Shown here piece by piece: positions 7,619 to 15,668 of a DNA stretch of 64,000 nucleotides. The DNA comes from Microbacterium azadirachtae (lineage in GTDB: Bacteria > Actinomycetota > Actinomycetes > Actinomycetales > Microbacteriaceae). The stretch spans positions 1-64,000 of the forward strand of contig NZ_JYIT01000073.1 of the NCBI RefSeq assembly GCF_000956545.1. The letters run 5' to 3'. Each line of letters begins with the position of its first letter. Position 1 is the first letter of the stretch. Both the position numbers and the translations under genes were made by a program. The notes beneath the pieces were generated by a model. The model did not search any database and was not told where the DNA came from. It saw only the letters and a program-made list of their open reading frames with translations.

Positions 7619-8917
7619 TCACTGCGATGCGGGGCGGCGCAGGAGCTCGACCGCGATCAGCACGAGCACGGCGCCCAGCAGCACCCACAGCACGAGCCAG
7701 GCCGTGAGCGGGTGCACGAGAAGCACGACCGCCGCGGCGACGAGCGCGACGACGATCAGGATCCCCCGGTGCGAACGATCGATCCAGACGCCCAGACGAG
7801 CCCCCGGCGCTGTGGCATCCGAGCCTCCGCCGCCCGGACGCGCCGCTGAGGCGAGCCGGCCGCCGGCGGCGCGCAGGGCGATGGCCGGACGGGACGCGCC
7901 GACGACCCACGCGACGAGCGCGATCACGAGGGCGAGCAGGCCGAGCGCGAGCACGCGCTGCGTGAGCGGCTGCGTGATCTGGTCGAACACGCCGCCCGCC
8001 GCGGCCGGCGTGATCACGGATCCGTTCGACGCCAGCGCCCCGATCCCCACCGCGCGTCCGACGGCCACCGCCGCGAGCAGCGCCACCATGATCACGACCG
8101 CCGCGACGCCCGCGGCGAGCACCGCCCGCCGGCGTCGCCTCGCGACCACCACGCCGGCGACGAGCAGCGCCAGCGCGACCCACGGCAGCCATGCCGAGAC
8201 CGTGACGACGATGCCGTAGGCGGCGACGGCCGTGCCGAGCGACGCATCGTGCACGAGGACGATCGAGCGGTCGGTCGTGGGGATGGCCTGTGCGAAGGTC
8301 ACCCCCTCGGCGAGCAGGCGCGTGCGCACCCCTTCGAGGATCGGGCCGAGCTGCAGGGTCAGCGCTCCGTCGGTCCCCGCGACGACGGCGGATCCGGGGT
8401 CGCCCTGCAGGGCCGCCACGGCCTGCGCGTGCGAGACCCGCAGCGCCTGATTCCAGATGTCGGAGAAGGCCGGCGACGTGATCACGTTCTCCACCATGCC
8501 GCGCACGAGGTTCCGAGCGCCCTGTGCGACCGGGGCCTCGAGCAGTCCCAGCGCGGTCGACGCCCGCGGGGGCAGATCCAGCGAGCGCAGGCCGAAGAAC
8601 ACGTCGGCGGTGAGGCCCGGGATGTCGACCTGCTGGTCGATGACGTCGTTCGTCGCGCGCACGAGCACGGACTGCACGGCCGGATCCGCGGCGAGCGGGG
8701 CGAACGTCGCGACGAACTGATCGGTGTCGGTGAGCAGATCCCGGGCATAGCTCGTGACCGCGCTGACGGATCCGAGCAGCAGGCCGATCACGATCAGGAC
8801 GGCCGAGGCCGCGCTGCGCCATCGCGACCCGGCACCGTGCGCGATGCCGCGCCGCAGCGCATCGTTCTCGGCCTCGAGCCTCGCGATCCGGGCGGCCGGG
8901 TCCTGTTCGCTCGTCAT
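7619..8917 (-). CDS. Hypothetical multi-pass membrane protein with extracytoplasmic loop
   Basis: A 432-residue protein of unknown function. Residues 1-22 are a short heptad-like acidic/basic segment (ARIARLEAENDALRRG), followed by one membrane helix (about 35-55). A large soluble domain follows (about 56-260; LLTDTDQFVATFAPLAADPAVQ), then three more hydrophobic segments and a C-terminal pair (LIVVALVAAAVVLLV, LVLWVLLGAVLVLIA). This layout occurs in uncharacterised actinobacterial integral membrane proteins. The ATG at 8917 is chosen because it opens the conserved-looking N-terminus. A strong operator-like palindrome lies upstream, shared with the divergent gene at 9155. Confidence 0.75.
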   Translation of the reverse strand: MTSEQDPAARIARLEAENDALRRGIAHGAGSRWRSAASAVLIVIGLLLGSVSAVTSYARDLLTDTDQFVATFAPLAADPAVQSVLVRATNDVIDQQVDIPGLTADVFFGLRSLDLPPRASTALGLLEAPVAQGARNLVRGMVENVITSPAFSDIWNQALRVSHAQAVAALQGDPGSAVVAGTDGALTLQLGPILEGVRTRLLAEGVTFAQAIPTTDRSIVLVHDASLGTAVAAYGIVVTVSAWLPWVALALLVAGVVVARRRRRAVLAAGVAAVVIMVALLAAVAVGRAVGIGALASNGSVITPAAAGGVFDQITQPLTQRVLALGLLALVIALVAWVVGASRPAIALRAAGGRLASAARPGGGGSDATAPGARLGVWIDRSHRGILIVVALVAAAVVLLVHPLTAWLVLWVLLGAVLVLIAVELLRRPASQ

Positions 8918-9081
8918 GGGCGCGTCCTTCCGTGGCTGCTCGATCGGGCGGGCGCGCCGGGTGAGCTGAGAGCAGACTATTGCCCCGCTCGGCTCGGGGA
9001 ATCGCTCAGCTCGCGACCCTGTAGTGCTCGAACAGCGGGTGCACGCTCTCGCGCGATCGCCGCCACAAGCTCGCCGGATCT

Positions 9082-9122
9082 GATCCACCGATCGGTGGCC
9101 GACCGTGACCGATCGGTGGATC
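9082..9122. promoter_or_regulatory. Operator-like inverted repeat with tandem ACCGATCGGT palindromes
   Basis: Perfect 15-bp arms (9082-9096 and 9108-9122) surround an 11-bp spacer. Each arm contains the self-complementary decamer ACCGATCGGT (9087-9096 and 9108-9117), with centres 21 bp apart, about two helical turns. It lies between a divergent membrane-protein gene and a membrane-protein/histidine-kinase/response-regulator operon. It is a good candidate for binding two dimers of the LuxR-type regulator encoded at 10705. Confidence 0.65.
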
Positions 9123-9154
9123 CGGCGGCACGCGCCGCTGAGGACGCTGGAGTC

Positions 9155-9586
9155 ATGAACACCACACTCTCCCCCTCGCCCGAGACCGTCGCCTCGTCCC
9201 GCCGCGCCGCGTTCCGCCCCGTGCTCCTGCTGTCCTGGGCGTTCGTCGCCGTCAGCGCCGCGATGATCGCCTTCCTCGGCGTCGCGAGCGCGACCGGGAT
9301 CGGCTTCGAGACGGCGATCTGGATCCGCTGCTCCCTCGTGCTCGCGAGCGCCGTCGTGGTGCTGGCGATCGCCGCCTCCGCCGCCCGCGGCTCGCGCGGC
9401 GCCTGGGTGCGCCTGCGCATCATCAGCCCGATCATCGTCGCCGCGGTCGTCGTGATCGTGTCCATCCCCGGCTTCCTGCCCGACTGGGTGCGCCTCGAGC
9501 AGGCCCTGTGCGGACTCCTGCTGCTGCCCGTGGCGATCCTGGTGAACCTGCCGCGCATGCGAGCGCTCTTCGCGCCGAAGGCGTAA
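9155..9586 (+). CDS. Small membrane protein preceding a two-component system
   Basis: A 143-residue protein with four hydrophobic segments (about residues 23-45, 54-76, 88-106, 115-135) and short charged loops. No family was recognised. It ends 9 bases before the histidine kinase start, so the three genes probably form one transcription unit. Small membrane proteins in this position are often targets or sensors of the adjoining system. The ATG at 9155 is the only good start near the hydrophobic N-terminus. Confidence 0.75.
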   Translation: MNTTLSPSPETVASSRRAAFRPVLLLSWAFVAVSAAMIAFLGVASATGIGFETAIWIRCSLVLASAVVVLAIAASAARGSRGAWVRLRIISPIIVAAVVVIVSIPGFLPDWVRLEQALCGLLLLPVAILVNLPRMRALFAPKA

Positions 9587-9589
9587 GGT
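9584..9589 (+). promoter_or_regulatory. TAAGGT -10-like box overlapping the upstream stop codon
   Basis: TAAGGT includes the TAA stop of the preceding gene and ends 6 bases before the GTG start at 9596. This spacing would allow an internal leaderless promoter for the kinase/regulator pair. No Shine-Dalgarno sequence precedes the GTG. Confidence 0.35.
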
Positions 9590-9595
9590 CGGCCC

Positions 9596-10708
9596 GTGGT
9601 GGACACCCGCTGGCGGACCGTGCTCGCGGTCGCCCCGTACCTCGTGCTGGGCCTTCTGGTCGCGTTCGAGCTCCTCACCCAGTGGGGACGGCCGGAGAGA
9701 CTGCTGCCGACGCTGGCCCTGTGCGCGGCGTACGGGCTGTGGGTCCTGACGATGCGCACGCTGCCGTTCCCGTGGCGCGACCGGCCCGCCGCAGTCGCCG
9801 TGTTCCTCGCCGGCGCGATCGTGCTGAACCTGGTGCTCGTGCTGCGGGAGGGAACGTTCGGGTTCCTCGCGATCGCCACGTTCTCCTTCGCGTACTCGCT
9901 GGCCTCGTGGCCGTGGGAGCTGCTGCCCGTCGCGGGGACGGCGGTCGTGGCGGGGCTCGCGCAGAGCTCCGGTTTCGGCGCGGATCCTGCCGGCGCCGCC
10001 GGCACGGTCGCGGTGATCCTGCTGAACACGGTCGTGATGTGCGGTCTGTCGTTCGGGCTGCACCGCGCCGAGCAGAACCTGCATCGCACCGCCGTACAGG
10101 ACGAGCGCACGCGGCTCGCCCGCGAGATCCACGACACGCTCGCGCAGGGTTTCACCGGCATCATCACCCAGCTGCAGGCGGCGGAGCAGGCGCCCGACGA
10201 GCCGACCCGGCGCCGCCATGCCGACGCCGCACTGTCCCTCGCTCGCGAGGGGCTCGCCGAGGCCCGCCGCTCGGTGCAGGCGCTGCGGCCCACCGTTCTG
10301 GAGCAGACCTCGCTGGCCGACGCGCTCGGCGGGGTCGCGCGGTCGTGGTCCTCGCGCACCGGGATCGCGTCGACGGTGACGGTGTCCGGCACGGCCCGGC
10401 CGCTGCCCACCGAGACCGAGGTGGCGCTGCTGCGCACGGCGCAGGAGGCCCTCGCCAACGTGGAGCGTCACGCGGCCGCGCGGCGGGTCGCGGTCGCGCT
10501 GCGCCTGGGCGGAGACCGGGTCCGCCTCGAGGTGCGCGACGACGGCCGCGGGTTCGATGCCGTCGACCGGGTGCAGCGCGCCTCCGCGGAGGCGGGCGGA
10601 TACGGCCTCATCGCGATGCGGGAGCGCCTGGAGTCCGCGGCGGGCTCGCTGGAGGTCGACTCCCGTCCTGGCCGTGGCACCGTGGTGCGTGCGGAGGTGC
10701 GGGCATGA
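9596..10708 (+). CDS. Sensor histidine kinase (HisKA_3 type)
   Basis: A 370-residue membrane sensor kinase. About five hydrophobic segments fill residues 8-155 with almost no extracytoplasmic domain, so the signal is probably sensed within the membrane. The phosphoacceptor motif is LAREIHDTLAQGF with H179. The ATPase part contains an N-box-like AQEALANVERHA and glycine boxes DDGRGFD and GGYGLIAMRERL. The family (NarL-type) phosphorylates a LuxR-type regulator, here the next gene, overlapping as ATGA. The start is GTG, followed immediately by a second GTG. Confidence 0.92.
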   Translation: MVDTRWRTVLAVAPYLVLGLLVAFELLTQWGRPERLLPTLALCAAYGLWVLTMRTLPFPWRDRPAAVAVFLAGAIVLNLVLVLREGTFGFLAIATFSFAYSLASWPWELLPVAGTAVVAGLAQSSGFGADPAGAAGTVAVILLNTVVMCGLSFGLHRAEQNLHRTAVQDERTRLAREIHDTLAQGFTGIITQLQAAEQAPDEPTRRRHADAALSLAREGLAEARRSVQALRPTVLEQTSLADALGGVARSWSSRTGIASTVTVSGTARPLPTETEVALLRTAQEALANVERHAAARRVAVALRLGGDRVRLEVRDDGRGFDAVDRVQRASAEAGGYGLIAMRERLESAAGSLEVDSRPGRGTVVRAEVRA

Positions 10709-11340
10709 CGCCGCTCACGCTGCTCGTCGTCGACGACCACCCGGTGGTGCGCGACGGCATCGTCGGCATGGTCGGATCCGCCGACGACATCACCGTGATC
10801 GGCGAGGCGTCGGATGGGGCGGAGGCGGTCGCGCTCGCCCAGGTGCATGCTCCGGATGTGGTGCTGATGGATCTGCGCATGCCGCGGATGGACGGCGTCG
10901 CCGCGCTGCGCGAGTTCTCGCGGCTCGGCATCGCGAGCCGCGTGGTGGTGCTGACCACCTTCGACGCGGACGCCGATGTGCTGCCGGCGATCGCCGCCGG
11001 CGCCACCGGCTACCTGCTCAAGGACGCCTCCCGCGACGAGCTGCTGCACGCGATCCGCGCTGCCGCAGCCGGCCGGACCGTGCTGGCGCCGGAGGTGGCG
11101 TCCCGGCTCGTCGACCGGGTGCGCACGCCGGAAGCCGCTCTGCTGACGCCGCGCGAGCTCGAGATCCTGGGTCTCATCGCCGACGGCGCCACCAATCGTG
11201 CGGCGGGCGACCGCCTGCATCTGAGCGAGGCGACCGTGAAGACGCACCTGCTCAGCATCTACGGGAAGCTCGGCGTCGGCGACCGCGCCGCGGCCGTGGC
11301 GGAGGGCTTCCGGCGCGGTCTGCTGGACACCACCCGCTGA
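10705..11340 (+). CDS. LuxR/NarL-family response regulator
   Basis: A 211-residue DNA-binding response regulator. The receiver domain (1-120) has the acidic pair D10/D11, phosphoacceptor D56 (VVLMDLRMP) and a switch-region TTF followed by the conserved lysine in GYLLKDA. The C-terminal domain (about 147-205) is a LuxR-type helix-turn-helix (LTPRELEILGLIADGATN; LSEATVKTHLLSIYGKL). It is coupled to the kinase by a 4-base overlap. A likely target is its own operon through the tandem palindromes at 9082-9122; this is inference. Confidence 0.93.
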   Translation: MTPLTLLVVDDHPVVRDGIVGMVGSADDITVIGEASDGAEAVALAQVHAPDVVLMDLRMPRMDGVAALREFSRLGIASRVVVLTTFDADADVLPAIAAGATGYLLKDASRDELLHAIRAAAAGRTVLAPEVASRLVDRVRTPEAALLTPRELEILGLIADGATNRAAGDRLHLSEATVKTHLLSIYGKLGVGDRAAAVAEGFRRGLLDTTR

Positions 11341-11409
11341 CCGCACCTGTTAGTTTTCGATGATGCGCCGACCCCCGATCGATCCCTCCGCGCAGACCGG
11401 ATCCCGGCC

Positions 11410-12153
11410 GTGATCGATCTCGCGCCGTGGGCATGGATCCTGCTGGCGATCGCGGGGACCGTGGTCGGGCTGTCGAAGACCGCGCTGCCGGGCGCGAACA
11501 CCGTGTCCGTCGCGATCTTCGCCGCGCTGCTGCCGGCACGCACCTCGACCGGCGCCCTGCTGCTCCTGCTCGTCGTCGGCGACCTGTTCGCCCTCCTCAC
11601 CTGGCGGCGGCACGCGCACTGGCCCACGCTGCTCCGGCTCGCCCCCGCGGTCGCCGCGGGGCTGGTGCTCGGCGCCGTGTTCCTGGCGGTCGCCGGCAAC
11701 GCCGTGGTGCGCCCCGTGATCGGCGCGATCCTGCTGGCCATGGTGGCGATCACGCTCTGGCGGCGCCGTCGGACGACTGCGGCTCCCGAGGGCGCGGCGC
11801 ACCTCGGCACCACGCTCGGCTACGGCGCGCTGGGCGGCTTCACCACGATGGTCGCCAACGCGGGCGGTCCGGTCATGTCGATGTACTTCCTCGCGATGCG
11901 CACGCCGGTCAAGGTGTTCCTGGGAACGGCCGCGTGGTTCTTCGCCATCGTGAACATCGTCAAGGTGCCGGTGCTCGCGGGCCTCGGCCTGATCACGGTG
12001 CCCGTGCTGCTGATGGACGCCGTGCTCGTGCCGATGGTGGTCATCGGGGCGCTGTTCGGGCGCTGGCTCATCCCCCGGATCCACCAGGCGCTGTTCGACC
12101 GGATCGTGCTGATCCTGACCGTCCTCGGCGCGCTGTACCTGCTGATCCCCTAG
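11410..12153 (+). CDS. TauE/SafE-family sulfite/organosulfur-type exporter
   Basis: A 247-residue membrane protein with about eight hydrophobic segments and two repeated halves, as in the TauE/SafE family of anion transporters. The N-terminal signature (IAGTVVGLSKTALPGANTVS) and the second-half FTTMVANAGGPVMSMYFLAM match the family's two glycine-rich repeats. Substrates in the family include sulfite and sulfonates; no sulfur gene is adjacent, so the substrate is open. The start is GTG at 11410. The downstream gene is convergent. Confidence 0.85.
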   Translation: MIDLAPWAWILLAIAGTVVGLSKTALPGANTVSVAIFAALLPARTSTGALLLLLVVGDLFALLTWRRHAHWPTLLRLAPAVAAGLVLGAVFLAVAGNAVVRPVIGAILLAMVAITLWRRRRTTAAPEGAAHLGTTLGYGALGGFTTMVANAGGPVMSMYFLAMRTPVKVFLGTAAWFFAIVNIVKVPVLAGLGLITVPVLLMDAVLVPMVVIGALFGRWLIPRIHQALFDRIVLILTVLGALYLLIP

Positions 12154-12177
12154 GGCGCCCTGAGCGCGGCGTCGCCG

Positions 12178-12582
12178 TCAGCGGAGCTCGTCCGGATGGA
12201 CCACGTCGATCTCGCTGATCCGGTCACCGAAGTCCTTGCGATTGTTGGTCAGGAAGCGATCCGCGCCCGCGGTGATCGCCGTCGCGAGATGCACGGCATC
12301 CGCCGCGCGGAGACCGTACTTCGCCCCGAGCGTCACCGAGAGCTGCGCCACCTCCCGGTCGACGGGAAGAAGCTCGAGGCGCGAGAGCAACCGTGTGAGC
12401 TCCGCGACGACGGCAGACCCGGGCTCCGTCCTCGTCGGCTTGCTGAGCACTTCCGGCAGGAGAAGCTGCGAACCGATTCCTCGATCCCGCTCCGTCGCGC
12501 GCACGATCCCCGCACCCATCGGGTGACCGGGCGCGCCTGCGTAGATGAGGACGTCGGCATCGAATGCGGTCACCCGGCTCAC
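12178..12582 (-). CDS. PIN-domain ribonuclease toxin (VapC-like)
   Basis: A 134-residue PIN-domain protein. The acidic metal-binding residues are visible: D8 or D10 (AFDADVLIYAG), E44 (LLPEVLSKP) and D95 (RAADAVHLATA), plus TNNRKDF near the C-terminus. PIN toxins of this class cleave RNA and are held inactive by the antitoxin encoded directly upstream. The GTG start overlaps the antitoxin stop as GTGA, the standard coupled arrangement. Confidence 0.88.
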   Translation of the reverse strand: MSRVTAFDADVLIYAGAPGHPMGAGIVRATERDRGIGSQLLLPEVLSKPTRTEPGSAVVAELTRLLSRLELLPVDREVAQLSVTLGAKYGLRAADAVHLATAITAGADRFLTNNRKDFGDRISEIDVVHPDELR

Positions 12583-12863
12583 CGCGAGTCACGCCCTTCT
12601 CGGATCCAGGCGACGAGCTCCTCCGCGTCCCCCGCGCTCAACGACCCCTCGAGAGGCTCCGACCGGGCGGCCTCCAGACGCGCTCCGAGCTCGTCGGCGG
12701 CCTTCCACAGCTCGGCGGCGCGAGGGGATCGGAGTCTCTTCGGATCGATCATCACCGCGACGACGCGACCGTGACGGGTGATCCTCACCTCTTCACCGGC
12801 TTCGACGCGATCCAGGAGTGCGGGAAGAGTCTGCCGAGCGACGGATGCCGTGACGCTGTCCAT
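12579..12863 (-). CDS. Phd/YefM-family antitoxin
   Basis: A 94-residue antitoxin. Residues 1-55 form the Phd/YefM DNA-binding fold (SVTASVARQTLPALLDRVEAG, then EEVRITRHGRVVAVMI). The acidic, helical tail would wrap and block the PIN toxin encoded next. The ATG at 12861-12863 gives the canonical family N-terminus; a longer in-frame reading would run through the GTAC-repeat region that looks like the promoter/operator. It is probably autoregulated by the toxin-antitoxin complex. Confidence 0.88.
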   Translation of the reverse strand: MDSVTASVARQTLPALLDRVEAGEEVRITRHGRVVAVMIDPKRLRSPRAAELWKAADELGARLEAARSEPLEGSLSAGDAEELVAWIREGRDSR

Positions 12864-12871
12864 GGCCGCAA

Positions 12872-12899
12872 TCGTACTCTCTTGTACATAATTGTACGA
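12872..12899. promoter_or_regulatory. Three GTAC boxes at exact 10-bp spacing (candidate TA operator)
   Basis: GTAC occurs at 12874-12877, 12884-12887 and 12894-12897, all on one face of the helix. The boxes sit immediately upstream of the antitoxin start, in unusually AT-rich sequence that also supplies a TACAAT-like -10 on the minus strand. Repeated half-sites on one helical face are typical of autoregulatory toxin-antitoxin operators. Confidence 0.5.
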
Positions 12900-13071
12900 T
12901 TGTGGGATCGAGATCTGCGCGAGTGCCATGCGCCGAGCCTGACCGCCGGCTGCGCGTCCTGTGCGCCGATCCCCGCGACCCGTGCAGAACCGCGCGACGC
13001 GCGCTGTGGTGCGGAGCGCGCGAAGACCCGGCCCGTGGGACCGGCACGGGTGGCCGAAGCCGGCACCCGGC

Positions 13072-14142
13072 TCAGCTCGCGGAGCCCTCGACGGCGGCGA
13101 GCGCCTCGATCGCGCCCCGGGTCGGCGCGATGCGCACCAGTCCGCGGTACAGCCGCAGCAGCGCCTCGCGGTCGAGCACGCCGGTGCGCGCGCGGTCGCA
13201 GTGCACCGACTGGATCGCCGCCTCGAGCTGGAATCGTCCCGGCTCCCCGCCTCCGGCGACGTCGCTCAGGCGCGCCGCCCGGTGCAGCAGCGCCTCGCCC
13301 TCGGCGATGAGGGCACGATCCCAGAGCGCCGGATCCTGCGCATCGAGCGCGGGCCAGCGCTCCCCCGGCGCCGACGGCACCCGCGCCGGCGCGCGCGACT
13401 GGGCGAGGGTGAGCAGCGCCGCGAGACCCCAGGCCTCGGGATCCGTCTCGAGCAGGGTCGCGGTGAGCACGGCGAGCCAGCGGGCCTCGTCGGCCAGCGT
13501 CGTGCGCACGTCGTCGTGGTCGCCCAGCCAGTCCAGGGCGTAGGCGCCGTAGATCGCCTCGAGCACGGCGGTCGTGCGAACGGGCATGTCGGCGCGCGTC
13601 GGCAGCGCGAACGGGATCCCCGCGTCGCGGATCTTGCGCTTGGCCCGCACGAGGCGCTGGGCCATCGCGGCGGGCTCGATGTCGAACGCCCCGGCCACCT
13701 GGGCCGCGTCGAAGCCGAGCACGGTCTGCAGCATGAGCGGCGTGCGGATCCCCGAGTCGATCGCCGGGTGCGCGCAGGCGAACAGCAGCTCCAGGCGGCG
13801 ATCCGGGATCGCCTCGCCCTGCTCCACGAGCGCGGCCACGTCGATGCCGGAGTCCGGGCCGACGTCGAGCACGTCGTCGTCGAGCGGTGCGCGCGTGCGC
13901 TGCGCCGCCGATCCCCACACGTCACGGAGTCTGTTGCGGGCCACGGTGAGCAGCCATCCTTCCGGGTTCTCCGGCACACCGGCCTCGGGCCAGGTGCGCA
14001 GGGCGCGTTCGAGCGCGTCCGCGAGGCAGTCCTCGGCGAGCGCGAGGTCGCCGGTGCCGCCGGCGAGGAGCGCGACGAGGCGGCCGTAGGAGGCGCGCAC
14101 CGCCCGTTCTGCGGCGGCGCGCGCCTGCTCGACCGCGCTCAC
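13072..14142 (-). CDS. ECF-type sigma factor of the YCII-associated (DUF6596/ECF42) group
   Basis: A 356-residue protein. The N-terminal part holds sigma region 2 (GDLALAEDCLADALERALRTWP; GWLLTVARNRLRDVW) and region 4 (LMLQTVLGFDAAQVAGAFDIEPAAMAQRLVRAKRKI). A long C-terminal extension (about 190-356) is typical of this group, which lacks an anti-sigma factor and is instead paired with a YCII-domain protein. That partner is encoded immediately upstream and its stop overlaps this GTG start as GTGA. The extension probably controls activity. Target promoters are unknown. Confidence 0.88.
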   Translation of the reverse strand: MSAVEQARAAAERAVRASYGRLVALLAGGTGDLALAEDCLADALERALRTWPEAGVPENPEGWLLTVARNRLRDVWGSAAQRTRAPLDDDVLDVGPDSGIDVAALVEQGEAIPDRRLELLFACAHPAIDSGIRTPLMLQTVLGFDAAQVAGAFDIEPAAMAQRLVRAKRKIRDAGIPFALPTRADMPVRTTAVLEAIYGAYALDWLGDHDDVRTTLADEARWLAVLTATLLETDPEAWGLAALLTLAQSRAPARVPSAPGERWPALDAQDPALWDRALIAEGEALLHRAARLSDVAGGGEPGRFQLEAAIQSVHCDRARTGVLDREALLRLYRGLVRIAPTRGAIEALAAVEGSAS

Positions 14143-14525
14143 CGCACCGGCGACGCGCCCTGCCAGGCGCCGTCGGCGAAGCGCGTCGCGACCGGTCGCA
14201 CCTCGACGGCTCCCCAGGCGACCGACGGGGCCTGCTGCGCCCAGGCGATCGCGGCGTCGAGGTCGTCGACCTCGATCACGAAGGTGCCGCCGACCTGTTC
14301 CCTGGTGTCGGCGAAGGGGCCGTCCTGGACGACGAGCTGCCCGTCGCGCACGCGCACCGTGGTGGTCGCGGTGGAGGGATGCAGCACCTCGGCGCTGCGC
14401 AGGACGCCTGCCTCGTCCAGCGCCTTCGCGTAGACGTCGAAGGCGCGCATGCCCTCGGCGAGCGCTTCGGGTCCGAGGTCCTCCGCGGACATCTCCGGAT
14501 ACTGCAGCAGAAGCGTGTAACGCAT
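14139..14525 (-). CDS. YCII-related (DGPF-domain) protein
   Basis: A 128-residue ferredoxin-like-fold protein with the family core VVQDGPFADTREQVGGTFV (DGPF at residues 68-71). DGPF proteins are regularly encoded beside the sigma factor found here; the pair is thought to form an alternative signalling unit, though the mechanism is unsettled. The start MRYTLLLQYPE matches the family. It is first in a two-gene minus-strand unit. Confidence 0.88.
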   Translation of the reverse strand: MRYTLLLQYPEMSAEDLGPEALAEGMRAFDVYAKALDEAGVLRSAEVLHPSTATTTVRVRDGQLVVQDGPFADTREQVGGTFVIEVDDLDAAIAWAQQAPSVAWGAVEVRPVATRFADGAWQGASPVR

Positions 14526-14672
14526 GATCGGTCCTTTCCGGTGTCGCCGAAGACCTGCTGTGCTTCGACACCCTGATGACGATCGAAGGATCCGCCGATC
14601 GACATCCTCCTCCGGCGGCTCCGGATTCGCACCTGCCAGGCCTGTTGCGAAGACCGATCGACCCGCGAGAGA

Positions 14673-15620
14673 TCAAGCCTGGCGGAGATCGGCCAGCGCG
14701 GTGATCGCGCGTTCCGGGTGCTCTGCGATGCGGTTGAGCACGTAGAGCCACCACTCGGGCCCGTACACGATGTACTCCCGGGTGATGAGCCCGTCTTGTC
14801 GAAGCGCGTCCAGAAGGGTGGCGCCGAGCCCTTGGAGCGTCTCGAACTCCACGTGCTCGGCGCGGAGGTCACCGCCGAGTTCTGCGCGGAGGTCGCCGAT
14901 GAGCGCCTCGTCGTGCGTCGCGATGTTCACGCGGTGCCCCGCACCGACGAGACGGCGCGCCATCGTGCGATAGGCGTCGTACATCGGTGCCGAATTGCGC
15001 ACGTGCGCGACCGCCGCGGTCTCCAGGAACGCGCCCTTCACGATGCGAACCGGGCCGGAGCGTCTCATCACTCGTTCGAGGTCGGTGCCTGTCCGGTGCA
15101 GCCGTGCCTGAAGCGTCACGCCGGTCTCGGGGAAGTCGTAGGAGATCTGCTCCCAGATCCCCAGCACGAGGTCGGTACGGTCGGACCCCTCCGCGGAGAT
15201 CATCACGGAGGTGCCGGCATCGCGTGCCGCCTGTGCGATTCGCAGGCCGTTCTCGAGCCCGAGCTCGGACGAGACGACCGATCCGACGTGGGACAGGTCG
15301 AAGGAGATCGTCGCCGTGCCGCCGCCGGCGACCAGCTGACGAATCATGCCGATGATCTCTTCCGTCTCCCCCGACGCGACATCCGCATCGCGCACCGACT
15401 CCCCGACGCATTCGATGCTGCCGCGGTGCCCGCGCGCCGCATTGAGCGCCAGAAGGCGCAGCGCATCGTCGGCCCGCGCACCGGCCGAGTAGCGACGAGC
15501 GATCTTGGCCGCGATCCCGGCGAGAACCGGGTGAGCCATCACCGTCTGCTTGAGGCGTTCGTCCAGGGCCCAGCCCCGCAGAGTGTCGGCTGCGGCCAGA
15601 AGTTCCGAGGGATTGGTCAT
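14673..15620 (-). CDS. Proline dehydrogenase family protein
   Basis: A 315-residue (beta-alpha)8 protein of the monofunctional proline dehydrogenase type. Visible motifs are the FAD/substrate segments SVMISAEGSDRTDL, VTLQARLHRTGTDLERVMR and the basic GPVRIVKGAFLET strand, plus THDEALIGD near the end. It would oxidise L-proline to pyrroline-5-carboxylate with FAD. No pyrroline-carboxylate dehydrogenase gene is adjacent. An AraC-type regulator lies 48 bases upstream in the same direction, so this may be its regulated target. A related amino-acid substrate remains possible. Confidence 0.82.
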   Translation of the reverse strand: MTNPSELLAAADTLRGWALDERLKQTVMAHPVLAGIAAKIARRYSAGARADDALRLLALNAARGHRGSIECVGESVRDADVASGETEEIIGMIRQLVAGGGTATISFDLSHVGSVVSSELGLENGLRIAQAARDAGTSVMISAEGSDRTDLVLGIWEQISYDFPETGVTLQARLHRTGTDLERVMRRSGPVRIVKGAFLETAAVAHVRNSAPMYDAYRTMARRLVGAGHRVNIATHDEALIGDLRAELGGDLRAEHVEFETLQGLGATLLDALRQDGLITREYIVYGPEWWLYVLNRIAEHPERAITALADLRQA

Positions 15621-15668
15621 CGCACCAGCCTGAAATGCCGCGGAGGCACTCGTCTTGTACGAAGTTGC

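Noticed and set aside
7619..10471. A 950-codon open frame on the minus strand across the two-component operon
   Set aside because: Only its downstream part (7619-8917) has membrane-protein character. The rest is Arg/Gly/Gln-rich and lies opposite well-supported kinase and membrane-protein genes.
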